A stretch of 63,784 nt of DNA from Acidobacteriota bacterium (GTDB lineage: Bacteria; Acidobacteriota; Terriglobia; Terriglobales; Acidobacteriaceae), in assembly GCA_021780075.1 (NCBI GenBank), contig JAJXZL010000053.1, positions 1 to 63,784 of the forward strand, written 5' to 3'. Positions 1-10,155 of this stretch are shown here, in pieces; position 1 is the first letter of the stretch; each line of letters opens with the position of its first letter. Under the pieces are notes generated by a model. It was given only the letters and a program-made list of their open reading frames with translations, did not search any database and was not told the origin of the DNA. A program made the position numbers and the translations under genes.

Positions 1-1914
<1,914 letters not shown>

Positions 1915-1918
1915 CAGC

Positions 1919-1965
1919 GCAAAGTACAGCGGCGGTGGAGACTTCCCACCGCCGCTGTACTTTGC
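1919..1965. terminator. Strong bidirectional stem-loop between convergent genes
   Basis: A perfect 20-bp inverted repeat (1919-1938 with 1946-1965) has a 7-base loop, a GC-rich core and an AAA/TTT outer segment. On either strand it gives a hairpin followed by a short T run. It lies exactly between the convergent secA (+) and TonB-C-domain gene (-), so it very probably terminates both. Confidence 0.85.
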
Positions 1966-1974
1966 CCGCCTGCG

Positions 1975-2337
1975 CTACTGATTCAAGTCGAAGTTGATAT
2001 TCAAGCTCACCGTGGACGGCCCCGGACCCGGCACGAACCGCCACTTGTGCACCGCTTCCTCGGCAGCCGTCGAGAGCATGCGGTTCCCGCTCACCGTCTT
2101 CACATCCGTCACCATGCCCGCCGCATCCACCGTCACGTCCAGCCTCACCTGGCCCGTCACCCGCATGCGCTTCGCAATCTCCGGATACACCGGGGCCACC
2201 CGCGCCTTCACAGCGCGTTCCTCCGCCCTGCCCTGCATCGCCATCGCCACCACCAGCGCCAGCGCCGCCATCCGCAGCATCCATTCGCCCGCGCGCCGCT
2301 GCCTGTTCGCGCGTTTCCCAAACCAATCCCTGCTCAT
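1975..2337 (-). CDS. Small exported TonB C-terminal-domain protein
   Basis: Predicted 120-residue protein. The start at 2337 is chosen because GGAGG lies 4-5 bases upstream on the minus strand and because it exposes an N-terminal signal (basic region, then LRMAALALVVAMAMQGRA). A longer open frame reaches 2517 but adds no recognisable sequence and overlaps the upstream gene. The mature part is a TonB C-terminal fold (YPEIAKRMRVTGQVRLDVTV, KTVSGNRML, AVHKWRFVPG), the module that usually contacts TonB boxes or carries energy-transduction proteins. There is no Pro-rich linker and no clear anchor, so it is not a full TonB. A periplasmic stand-alone TonB-C protein, common in acidobacteria, is most likely; its role is unknown. 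Confidence 0.8.
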   Translation of the reverse strand: MSRDWFGKRANRQRRAGEWMLRMAALALVVAMAMQGRAEERAVKARVAPVYPEIAKRMRVTGQVRLDVTVDAAGMVTDVKTVSGNRMLSTAAEEAVHKWRFVPGPGPSTVSLNINFDLNQ

Positions 2338-2482
2338 GCCCCCTCCAGACGCAATAAGAAATAGCTCTCCGTGCTTATCGGCAGAAAAGGGACAGGAGAT
2401 TAGATTGTTTGGAAATTTCCAGAACGAGATGCTACAACAATCCGTGAAAAAGCCACGACACAGGCAGTCGCGGCAGCGCCAG

Positions 2483-3067
2483 CTACGGCTTCGCCTCAAC
2501 CGCCGCCACAGCCGCAAAGGTCAAGTCTTCGGCATTCGACTGATGCTCCGCCCGCCACATGTCAAACAGCCGTCCGTAGCTCAGCGTCATGTACTCCGCA
2601 TGCGCAATGCCCAGCCGCGCAGCCGCGCCGTCTATCCACTCCGCGGCGCCCTCCAGCTCCGCAAAGTCTCCAATCGGCGTCTCGTCCACCACGCAATGCC
2701 CTTCGCCGTCCGTCCACTCGCTGCGCCATTTCTCATAGCGGAAAGCCGCCACCAGCCCCAGCGAGAGAAAAACCTCGGCCATCGCCTCGCCGTCGGCCAC
2801 CGCTGTTTCCGTCTCCACCCGGTGCTTGTGCCGGTCCTCGCCCACGCCCGAGTCGGGCAGCCGCTTGTGCGTCACTGTCCAGCGCCCCCCATAGCTGCGG
2901 ATGCGCAGAATCTCCGTCCGCGCCCGCATCCGCCGGTCCGGCGTGTCATACAGCACATTGCTCTCAAACTGCCGTGGCGTCTCCAGCCGAAAGCCCGCCG
3001 CACGCAGCCGCTCGGCCAGCCCCCGCACATCCGCCACACGGAATTTGATTTCCGTCTCGATAGCCAT
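2483..3067 (-). CDS. CYTH-domain protein (class IV adenylate cyclase / thiamine-triphosphatase-like)
   Basis: A 194-residue protein with the CYTH signature at its N terminus: ETEIKF supplies the ExExK motif that binds triphosphate-metal complexes in this family. Further tunnel-fold residues are visible: the YDTPDRRMR and ILRIRSYGG strands, the VTHKR basic strand, EKWRSEW, and the acidic CVVDETPIGDFAELEG near the C terminus. Members hydrolyse triphosphates (thiamine triphosphate, PPPi) or make cAMP (CyaB). The exact substrate cannot be read from sequence. It lies upstream of the TonB-C gene on the same strand with about 145 bases between, and is divergent from the Sua5 gene. Confidence 0.88.
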   Translation of the reverse strand: MAIETEIKFRVADVRGLAERLRAAGFRLETPRQFESNVLYDTPDRRMRARTEILRIRSYGGRWTVTHKRLPDSGVGEDRHKHRVETETAVADGEAMAEVFLSLGLVAAFRYEKWRSEWTDGEGHCVVDETPIGDFAELEGAAEWIDGAAARLGIAHAEYMTLSYGRLFDMWRAEHQSNAEDLTFAAVAAVEAKP

Positions 3068-3292
3068 CGGTTGCAGTGAGTATACGGCAGACCGCTGCGC
3101 CTCTCACGATCCGGCAGTGCGATTGCCGCAAGAGCAGAGCCTTCAGCACGAAGGGTACGTCCTGCAGGCCCTGCCCTTTTAAGTCCTTTCGCTTGGGCTA
3201 CTTTTTGAGTTTCTTCCGCAGCCTCTTCAACCCCTGACGGTCGGTTCCATCCGACTGACCCACGCCCCACTATCCCAACCTGCCCGCAAAGG

Positions 3293-4426
3293 GTGAAAAT
3301 AAGAGATGTGAAGACCCTTCGCCTGGCCGTGGATCCCGCCCACCTCGATACCCCCGAGTCCCGCCAGGCCATCGCTCAGGCAGCGGACATCCTCCGCCGC
3401 GGCGGACTCGTCGCCCTGCCCACTGAAACCGTCTACGGCCTCGGCGCCAATGCCCTTGACTCCGCCGCCGTGGCTCGCATCTTCGCCGCCAAGCAGCGCC
3501 CTTCCTGGGACCCCGTCATCGTCCACATCGCCGGACCCGTTGACCGCAACCCCATGCTCGATGCGCTCGTCACCCACATCCCCGAGCCGGCCCACCGGCT
3601 TATGGACGCCTTCTGGCCCGGCCCGCTTACCCTCCTGCTGCCCCGCTCCACCGCCGTGCCAGACAGCGTTACCGCCGGCCGCCCGCTCGTCGGCATCCGC
3701 ATGCCCGCGCACCCCGTAGCCTTTGAACTCATCCGCCAGGCCGGCGTGCCTGTGGCCGCGCCAAGCGCCAACACCTTTGGCCACATCAGCCCCACCACCG
3801 CCGCCCACGTGCTCGAAGACCTCGACGGCCGCATTGACGCCATCCTCGACGCCGGACCAGCACTCCACGGCGTCGAGTCCACCGTCCTCGACCCTTGCCA
3901 AAACCCCATGGTGATTTACCGCCCCGGTGCAATCACCGCCAGCCAGATTCAGGCCGTCGCAGGCCCCGTCGAAGTCTTCCACGCCGCCCAGCCGCTCCAG
4001 TCCACCCCACGCGAAGCGCTGCCCTCGCCCGGCGTCGGACTGCGCCACTACGCTCCCCGTGCCCATCTTGTCCTGGTGGAAGGTGCCCTGGCCGAGCTGC
4101 CGGGCCGTCTCCTCGAAGCCGCCGCGCCCTATGCGCAAGAGCGCCTCGGCCTCATGCTCCCGGCTGACCTGGCCGCCGCCGGGCTTCCTGCAAAGTTGGG
4201 TGCCATCGCCGTCTTCCCCTGGGGACGCTGGGCCGATTCCGAGGAGCTGGCGCGCGATCTCTATGCCGGCCTGCGCGCCCTCGACGCCCGCGGCTGCACC
4301 GTCATCCTCTGTCCGCTTCCGCCTGCCGCAGGCCTCGGCGAGGCCATCCGCGACCGCCTCCGCAAAGCCGCCCAGAGCGAGAGTGCTGAGCAGCATTCAC
4401 AGCCGCAGAAAACGCTGTCATCCTGA
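3293..4426 (+). CDS. tsaC: L-threonylcarbamoyladenylate synthase, Sua5/TsaC type
   Basis: A 377-residue enzyme that would make threonylcarbamoyl-AMP from threonine, bicarbonate and ATP, the first step of tRNA t6A37 modification. The N-terminal YrdC fold is clear: GGLVALPTETVYGLGANA, IFAAKQRPSWDPVIVHI, WPGPLTLLLPRS, VGIRMPAHPVAFELI and APSANTFGHISPTTA. A C-terminal Sua5 domain follows, with the linker SPGVGLRHYAPRAHLVL, so the length matches Sua5 rather than the short TsaC. The start is uncertain: GTG at 3293 and an in-frame GTG at 3308 are both possible, and neither has an ideal ribosome site. The stop codon and last codons fall inside a REP-like element (see 4415-4500). Confidence 0.93.
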   Translation: MKIRDVKTLRLAVDPAHLDTPESRQAIAQAADILRRGGLVALPTETVYGLGANALDSAAVARIFAAKQRPSWDPVIVHIAGPVDRNPMLDALVTHIPEPAHRLMDAFWPGPLTLLLPRSTAVPDSVTAGRPLVGIRMPAHPVAFELIRQAGVPVAAPSANTFGHISPTTAAHVLEDLDGRIDAILDAGPALHGVESTVLDPCQNPMVIYRPGAITASQIQAVAGPVEVFHAAQPLQSTPREALPSPGVGLRHYAPRAHLVLVEGALAELPGRLLEAAAPYAQERLGLMLPADLAAAGLPAKLGAIAVFPWGRWADSEELARDLYAGLRALDARGCTVILCPLPPAAGLGEAIRDRLRKAAQSESAEQHSQPQKTLSS

Positions 4427-4500
4427 GCGAAGCACGCTTGGGGCCCCGGCGCGCGCAGCGCGTTGGGGTAAGCGGAGCGAAGGATCTGCTGTTGTCTTTC
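4415..4500 (+). repeat. REP-like intergenic element overlapping the tsaC stop
   Basis: The segment begins TCATCCTGAGCGAAG and ends GCGAAGGATCTGCTG, with a GC-rich self-complementary core (GGCGCGCGCAGCGCG). This CCTGAGCGAAG...GAAGGATCTGC layout is, from memory, a dispersed palindromic element common in acidobacterial genomes. The TGA inside CCTGAG is the tsaC stop codon, so the element appears to have landed on the 3' end of that gene. Only one copy of this type is seen in the window. Confidence 0.5.
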
Positions 4501-4803
4501 CTACTCCCAACCGCCGCCGTCGATTCACGCAAGAGTCCACAACCCCACCCGCACCGAAAGCGCCACATCAACAAAACCAGCCTTCAGCCACGGCAATTCG
4601 ATGCAGTCAACCACTCCACACCCACCCTCGCCCCTACTCCATTGAGTCCATTAACAAAAATCCCGCACCCCGCTTTGCACATAATTTCCCAACCCTGGCG
4701 CACAATGGAAAGGAAGTAAGAAGGAGAGCAATGCACCAACCCAGCGTCCAATCCCAACCCCTATTCCCTATTCCCTGATCTCTGGAAAGGTACCCGCCAA
4801 CAC
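4501..4803. other. Non-coding stretch with a divergent copy of a dispersed repeat
   Basis: No credible gene is seen. Around 4665-4705 the sequence GCTTTGCACATAATTTCCC followed by CGCACAAT resembles, with mismatches and a short indel, the core of the duplicated repeat at 26.3-26.6 kb (CTTTGCAGATCATTTCCCCC followed by CGCACAAT). It is probably an old degenerate copy of the same element. Confidence 0.4.
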
Positions 4804-6009
4804 CTATTCGTTCGGATCGTTCGGATCGGATCGTGCGCCCTTTCGCGCCCGGATCTGCTTGCAGATGTTCCACTGCTGCTCCGAGTCGCGAGTACGGCCA
4901 AGCATCTGGTAAGCCCTACCCAACACGTAGTGCGGCCCAATGAAATTCGGATCCGCTTCCGTCGCCTTTTCGAGAGGCCCCATCGCCTCCTGCGGCTTCT
5001 TCAAAGCCATATAGCACTGACCGAGCTCAAAAAGAGCGTCACGATACGATGGGTTTACCGCAACGGCAGCCGTGAGATAGGGAATAGCCTGAGCTGGCTG
5101 GGAAAGTTCTCGCAGGATACGGCCTATCATGTAATTTGATATGGGATCCTGCGGATTGTGTGTGAGTTCCTGTTTGAATTCCGCCTCTGCTTCCGGCACT
5201 TTGTGCTCTCTGTAATAGATCAGGCCCAAACTTGAATGAACTGCGGGAAAGTTTGGATTCGCCGCCAAGACCGATTCAAACTCGCTGAACGCCTTCGGTT
5301 CCTGGTACTCAATGTCATAGGCCATTCCCAGCATGAAATGCGCTTCCGGCGAATTCGGGTCAATCACCATGATCTGCTTGAAGACTTGTGTGACCCCCGT
5401 ATAGTTCTTTGTTCTCCAATAAGCCTTCCCGAGGATGTCGAGGGTGGGCAAGTCATTCGGCTGCAAGCGGCTGGCTCGTTCCAGGTAGTCTGCCGCCGCG
5501 CTGAATCGGTCGAGAGCAAAGAGGTCCAGCCCCGTCAGGTCAAGCGATTGAAAGGTCGGGTCTATTGCGGCGAAGGAGCGAAGCAAAGGCAGCGCCTCCT
5601 GGTAGCGATGCGCGCGAAAATATGCCACGCCGAGATTTCGTTGCGTGACTGGGTCGTTTTTTCTAAGCTTCAGAGCTTGGAGATAGAGCGAGATCGCTTC
5701 GCTATCCCGCCCCTGCCGCGCAATCGAAATTGCAAGATTGTTGAGCAACTCCACCGACTTTGGGTCCAGTGCGAGCGCGTGGCGGAACGATTCCTCCGCC
5801 TCGTGATTGTCTCCCGCCTGCAACGCGCGAGATCCCAGCGCCACCCATTGCAAAAACTCTTGACGAACCTTTGATGAGTCCTCTGTCGCTTGCTGGCCGC
5901 GGGCATGGCCGCAGACCACGAAGGCCAGGGTGAATAGTCCCAGCAGGTAAAGCAGGTATTTGTCACGGATGGCAGGGTGCCGATGCGCTTTTTGAAGGCA
6001 CTCAGTCAT
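4804..6009 (-). CDS. Exported tetratricopeptide-repeat protein
   Basis: Roughly 400 residues of consecutive TPR units after an N-terminal hydrophobic segment (YLLYLLGLFTLAFVVCGHA). At least nine 34-residue repeats can be followed, with the typical A/G-x-A-Y and P-(N/D)-x-x pattern: EAEESFRHALALDPKSVELL, EAISLYLQALKLRKNDPVTQ, QPAQAIPYLTAAVAVNPSYR and others. Such proteins are protein-binding scaffolds; no catalytic domain is present. The start at 6009 places the signal segment near the N terminus. An in-frame ATG at 6105 with GAGG about 6 bases upstream would add 32 unremarkable residues and is a real alternative. It is divergent from the TonB receptor gene and ends in the tandem NDPNDPNE. Confidence 0.85.
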   Translation of the reverse strand: MTECLQKAHRHPAIRDKYLLYLLGLFTLAFVVCGHARGQQATEDSSKVRQEFLQWVALGSRALQAGDNHEAEESFRHALALDPKSVELLNNLAISIARQGRDSEAISLYLQALKLRKNDPVTQRNLGVAYFRAHRYQEALPLLRSFAAIDPTFQSLDLTGLDLFALDRFSAAADYLERASRLQPNDLPTLDILGKAYWRTKNYTGVTQVFKQIMVIDPNSPEAHFMLGMAYDIEYQEPKAFSEFESVLAANPNFPAVHSSLGLIYYREHKVPEAEAEFKQELTHNPQDPISNYMIGRILRELSQPAQAIPYLTAAVAVNPSYRDALFELGQCYMALKKPQEAMGPLEKATEADPNFIGPHYVLGRAYQMLGRTRDSEQQWNICKQIRARKGARSDPNDPNE

Positions 6010-6114
6010 GGCATCGCGGCGACGAAGAGAGCAATCGCCTCCCGACACTATATCGCCTTGTGGCACCGTTGGCTCTAAGTCCAATCGATTGCATATCCGA
6101 GACATACCGGCCTC

Positions 6115-6143
6115 AGTCTAGCAGTAATCCAGTCATCTAGACT
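6115..6143. promoter_or_regulatory. Candidate operator: 7-bp inverted repeat AGTCTAG...CTAGACT
   Basis: AGTCTAG (6115-6121) and CTAGACT (6137-6143) form a perfect inverted repeat whose half-sites are 22 bases apart, two helical turns. It sits just upstream of a TTGACA box. HutC-subfamily GntR proteins typically bind GT-TA-AC-type half-sites, so it could be a target of the GntR regulator encoded at 19.1-19.9 kb. This link is inference only. Confidence 0.3.
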
Positions 6144-6148
6144 TTTGG

Positions 6149-6177
6149 TTGACATCGCTTTTCCATTGTGCTAGCTT
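6149..6177 (+). promoter_or_regulatory. Candidate sigma-70-type promoter toward the TonB receptor
   Basis: A perfect TTGACA (6149-6154) is followed after 17 bases by TAGCTT (6172-6177), a weak -10. It would give a long leader of about 390 bases before the receptor gene. The leader also holds the 10-base palindrome AAACCGGTTT at 6285-6294, which is similar to LacI-family half-site pairs. No gene is seen between 6106 and 6572. Confidence 0.35.
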
Positions 6178-6572
6178 TCGTTCTCATAATCGCAAAAAAG
6201 TGGCGGGGCTGCCATCCAACTGGGACTTGGAATACCGGGCTGTGCCAGAGGTGTTTGCGGTTCCCAAGTATGGGCGATCTTGCTAAACCGGTTTTTCGCC
6301 GGGCAGTACTTGGCAATTCAGGATTCCGCCCCGCTTCGTGAGTGGATACAAGTGCGTCAGCAGGTTCAGTGCATCGATGCATGAGTTTCATTTTGTTAAC
6401 GATCTACCGATGGCCGGCGCGATTACCGAGTATCCGCCATGTGCAATAACTTTGGCGTCTACTCCGTTTCTGGTCCGACTTGTGCTTTATAGAGAGCGCG
6501 TCCGATGCCACCGCATTCAGCCAAAACAAACATTGGATCGTAACGTACAGACATTTTGTGAGGAGACTCAGT

Positions 6573-9500
6573 ATGCAAAGGATTCGGATTTTCGCAGCCA
6601 CACTGGCGTTTTTTCTGATCGCCCTTCCTGTCTCCCTGCGCAGTCAGGAGCTTCAGGGGACCATCAGTGGCACCGTCACGGACGCCACCGGGGCTCTCAT
6701 ACCTAACGCCGCGGTGACGATTGTGCAACACGGCGGCACCAGCGCACCTCGCTCCATAAAGAGCAATGCGCGTGGCAACTACACAGCGACGAACCTTCCT
6801 GCCGGCACGTACACGATCACTGTCTCGGCGCCGGGATTTCAAAACTTCAAGGCAAACAACGTAACCCTGTTCGTCGCGCAGTCACGTTCCGTCGATGTCA
6901 CACTCCAGCCTGGTTCTGTGAGCCAGACGGTGACGGTCGAAGAGAATACCGAGACCGTTGACACGACGAGCAGCAACATTGAGGGCACAATCAGCGGAAC
7001 CCAGATTAGAGAGCTGCAACTGAACAATCGCAACTTCGAGCAGCTCGTTACCTTGCAGCCTGGCGTGGTCAGCGGCCTGCCAGACCAGGTCGGCTTTGGC
7101 TTGAGCAATACCAGCGATCTTGCCGTGAACGGCGCTCGTTCAACCGGCAACAACTGGACCGTCGACGGCGCCGACATCAACGACAGCGGCTCGAACGCTA
7201 CGCTGCTGAATGTGCCCAGCGTCGACGCAGTTCAAGAGTTCACGCTGGAGAGAAGCACCTACGATGCCGGATTTGGAAGAAGCGGCGGCGGCCAGATTCT
7301 TATGGCGACAAAATCTGGAACCAGCCAATTTCATGGCGACGCGTATGAATTCGACCGCAACACGGCCTTCAACGCCAACAGTTACTTTAACAAGCAGACC
7401 ACCCCTATTTCGAAGCGATCCATCGAGCACTATAACGACTACGGCTTCACGATCGGCGGGCCGATCATGTTTCCCAAGGCTTACAATCCCGCCACTAAAA
7501 AACTCTTCTTCTTCTGGTCGGAGGAGTGGCGCAAGATCAGTTCTCCCCAAACGTCGACACTCATCGTCCCCACCGCCGCTGAGTTGGGCGGAGTCTTTCC
7601 CGGAGACACGACATCGGACCAGAACGCAACGCAGGCCGGGAATTATTGCGTCACCTACGATGCAATCTCCGACACAAGTACGATCAATCCGGGCTGCTAT
7701 AGCCAAAATGCGAAGGTGTATCTGACCAATCTCTACGACAAGTTCACGTCGAACGTCGCGGGGAATGGGAGCTTATACACCATCGGTTATTCGCAGTTGA
7801 ACAATACCCGCGAAGATATAATTCGCGCCGATGCTCAACTGAACGATAAGCTGCACTTCTTTGGCCGCGCCATGCAAGACGAGACTCCGGAGAACTTCCC
7901 GCTCGGTTTGTGGGCGGGCTCCAACTTCCCGGGAGTTGCTGGATCCAACGTGAACGCTCCAGGACAGAACATTGTCGGCAATCTTACGTGGACAGTTTCT
8001 CCGCGCATGGTGAACGAGGCGGAATACGCTTATTCCCAGGGAAAAATCTCATCCTCTTTCATGTCGGGCTCCATCACCAACAATCCCACCATCTCCGGAG
8101 CGCTGACAAACAACACGCAGTATACAGACCCCTATGGCCGCATTCCCGGTTTCAACTTCTCCAACGGCATCACCGGGTACGGCTACGGGTCCACGCCCTA
8201 CTTCGAACGCAACCTCGACAACACAATCTTCGACAACTTCTCGGCAACTCTGGGTAATCACACGCTGCGCACCGGCGCCACGATTTCATGGATGGTCAAG
8301 ACGGAAAATGGCGACAGCGGAGCAGCACACTTCCAGTTCAATAACTTCCAGGACTTCCTTCTTGGCAACGATTACTATTACACGCAGGCCAGCCGGGATA
8401 CAGTTCCAGACCTGCATTATGCCAATATGGAGGCGTTTATCGAGGATGACTGGACGATCAGTAAACGGCTGACTCTGAACTTTGGAGTCCGCTACAGCTA
8501 CTTCCCGTCTCCCTCAGATCTACTGGCTACGCTGGCAAACTTCGACCCCAAGTACTTTGTTGCCGCCAACGCTCCTGTCATCGACCCTGCCTCGGGCAAC
8601 TTCACCGGCGATCAGCTACCCGCAACCTACGAGAATGGCTTGATCTATCCGGTTGGTACGGGGTGCAGTCTTGCGCAAAAAGTTAATGCCGCCCAAGCCA
8701 CATGCTCGCCCTACGGCGCTCATGTCAATCCGGATCCACATGATAACTTCGCGCCGCGATTCGGCTTTGCTTACGATGTGTTCGGCGACAACAAAACATC
8801 CGTGCGCGGCGGGTACGGTATCTTCTACGACCGCATGTTGAACGGCATCTGGGAGCAGAATAGCTTCCAGGAGTCGCCGGGGCTCGTGTCAACAACCATC
8901 TACTACTCGCAGTTCGACAACCCGTTGGCGGGAACTGCCAAACATCCTCTTTATCCCAGCCGCATTACCGCCACCGGCACGCCGATCATGAAGACCCCAT
9001 CCTATATGGACTTCAACCTCTCCATCGAGCGTGAAGTGTTGCCGAGCACGGTCTTGACCGTCGCCTATGTCGGGACCGCTGGGCGGCATCTTCTGGGCGA
9101 ACGTGAGATCAATCAACCTACACTCTCCGCCAGAGCGGCAAATCCGACGGCTTGGGTCACGGCGGTCGTTCCCTATACAGGGTACGCGGCCTTTGAGGAC
9201 AGAATCCCCGGATATACCAGCAACTACCATTCTCTTCAGGTTTCGCTGAACTCTCGTGATTACCATGGCCTCACGTATGGCATTGCGTACACGTGGAGCA
9301 AGAACTTGAGCGACAACCCTGAGGATCGCGGCTTTGAAACGTACAATACGTACAATTTGCACTTGGACTACGGCCCCTCGATCATCAATCAGCCGCAAAC
9401 ATTTATCGCCAACTACGTCTACGAGCTTCCATTCTTCAAGCATCAACACGGCCCCGCGGGGCACATCCTCGGCGGTTGGGAGCTATCCGGAATCACGCAG

Positions 9501-9974
9501 TTTCTCTCGGGTCAGTCGCAAAGAGTGCACCAGTGGTTCGATAACTTCAGCAGCCGCGATTGCTCTATTATGACCAAAGACTGCCCCACAACCGGGCTCT
9601 ACCCCGGCGGCCTCAACATGGATCCGAGCGACATCAGCCCGCGGCCGGACCTGATTGCACCCGTCAAGAGAGCGAAGCAAGAGAAGAATTGGTTCTCGAC
9701 CAGTTCGTTTGCGGATGCATGGGGACACTTCGGAAGTTCCGGCTACGGCGTCTTCCTCGGTCCCGGACTGAACCTGTGGGATCTCGCCGCGATGAAGAAC
9801 TCGAAGATCGGCGAACATGCCAGCTTCCAACTGCGCGCCGAATTCTTCAATGCTTTCAACCACAACAACTTTGCCGGCATCGGCGTAGTCACCGACACCA
9901 AATCAACCTTTGGTCACGCCGTCTCGTCGCATGACCCCCGCCAAATTCAGCTTGGCGGAAAGATCTACTTCTGA
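6573..9974 (+). CDS. TonB-dependent receptor with carboxypeptidase-regulatory-like N-terminal domain (Oar-like)
   Basis: A 1,133-residue outer-membrane transporter. The start at 6573 follows GAGGAG by 7 bases and gives a clean signal peptide (RIFAATLAFFLIALPVSLRS, cut near residue 24); an upstream in-frame ATG at 6480 only adds leader. Residues about 27-110 form a CarboxypepD_reg/CNA-B-like beta sandwich (GTISGTVTDATGALIPNAAV). A plug domain follows (LNNRNFEQLVTLQPG, TVDGADINDSG, FTLERSTYDAGFGRSGGG) and then a long beta barrel ending in a terminal aromatic (GGKIYF). This architecture belongs to large acidobacterial receptors that import bulky ligands. As the first gene of a run of murein-processing genes it is the best candidate to import wall fragments, but ligand identity is inferred from context only. 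Confidence 0.93.
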   Translation: MQRIRIFAATLAFFLIALPVSLRSQELQGTISGTVTDATGALIPNAAVTIVQHGGTSAPRSIKSNARGNYTATNLPAGTYTITVSAPGFQNFKANNVTLFVAQSRSVDVTLQPGSVSQTVTVEENTETVDTTSSNIEGTISGTQIRELQLNNRNFEQLVTLQPGVVSGLPDQVGFGLSNTSDLAVNGARSTGNNWTVDGADINDSGSNATLLNVPSVDAVQEFTLERSTYDAGFGRSGGGQILMATKSGTSQFHGDAYEFDRNTAFNANSYFNKQTTPISKRSIEHYNDYGFTIGGPIMFPKAYNPATKKLFFFWSEEWRKISSPQTSTLIVPTAAELGGVFPGDTTSDQNATQAGNYCVTYDAISDTSTINPGCYSQNAKVYLTNLYDKFTSNVAGNGSLYTIGYSQLNNTREDIIRADAQLNDKLHFFGRAMQDETPENFPLGLWAGSNFPGVAGSNVNAPGQNIVGNLTWTVSPRMVNEAEYAYSQGKISSSFMSGSITNNPTISGALTNNTQYTDPYGRIPGFNFSNGITGYGYGSTPYFERNLDNTIFDNFSATLGNHTLRTGATISWMVKTENGDSGAAHFQFNNFQDFLLGNDYYYTQASRDTVPDLHYANMEAFIEDDWTISKRLTLNFGVRYSYFPSPSDLLATLANFDPKYFVAANAPVIDPASGNFTGDQLPATYENGLIYPVGTGCSLAQKVNAAQATCSPYGAHVNPDPHDNFAPRFGFAYDVFGDNKTSVRGGYGIFYDRMLNGIWEQNSFQESPGLVSTTIYYSQFDNPLAGTAKHPLYPSRITATGTPIMKTPSYMDFNLSIEREVLPSTVLTVAYVGTAGRHLLGEREINQPTLSARAANPTAWVTAVVPYTGYAAFEDRIPGYTSNYHSLQVSLNSRDYHGLTYGIAYTWSKNLSDNPEDRGFETYNTYNLHLDYGPSIINQPQTFIANYVYELPFFKHQHGPAGHILGGWELSGITQFLSGQSQRVHQWFDNFSSRDCSIMTKDCPTTGLYPGGLNMDPSDISPRPDLIAPVKRAKQEKNWFSTSSFADAWGHFGSSGYGVFLGPGLNLWDLAAMKNSKIGEHASFQLRAEFFNAFNHNNFAGIGVVTDTKSTFGHAVSSHDPRQIQLGGKIYF

Positions 9975-10155
9975 TCTGAATTCGAGGAGCGAGAGATGCA
10001 CCCAGGAACGGCGCAACTCTCGCTTCCAATGGCGTACTCGCTTCACGTCGACGAGTTTTAAACGGTAGCCTTCCGGCGACGGTCCTCCGCCGGGGAGCTT
10101 TGCATCTATAAACGGTTTTTTACGGCCTGACGTGGTTTGAGGCGAAGGTGTTCGC

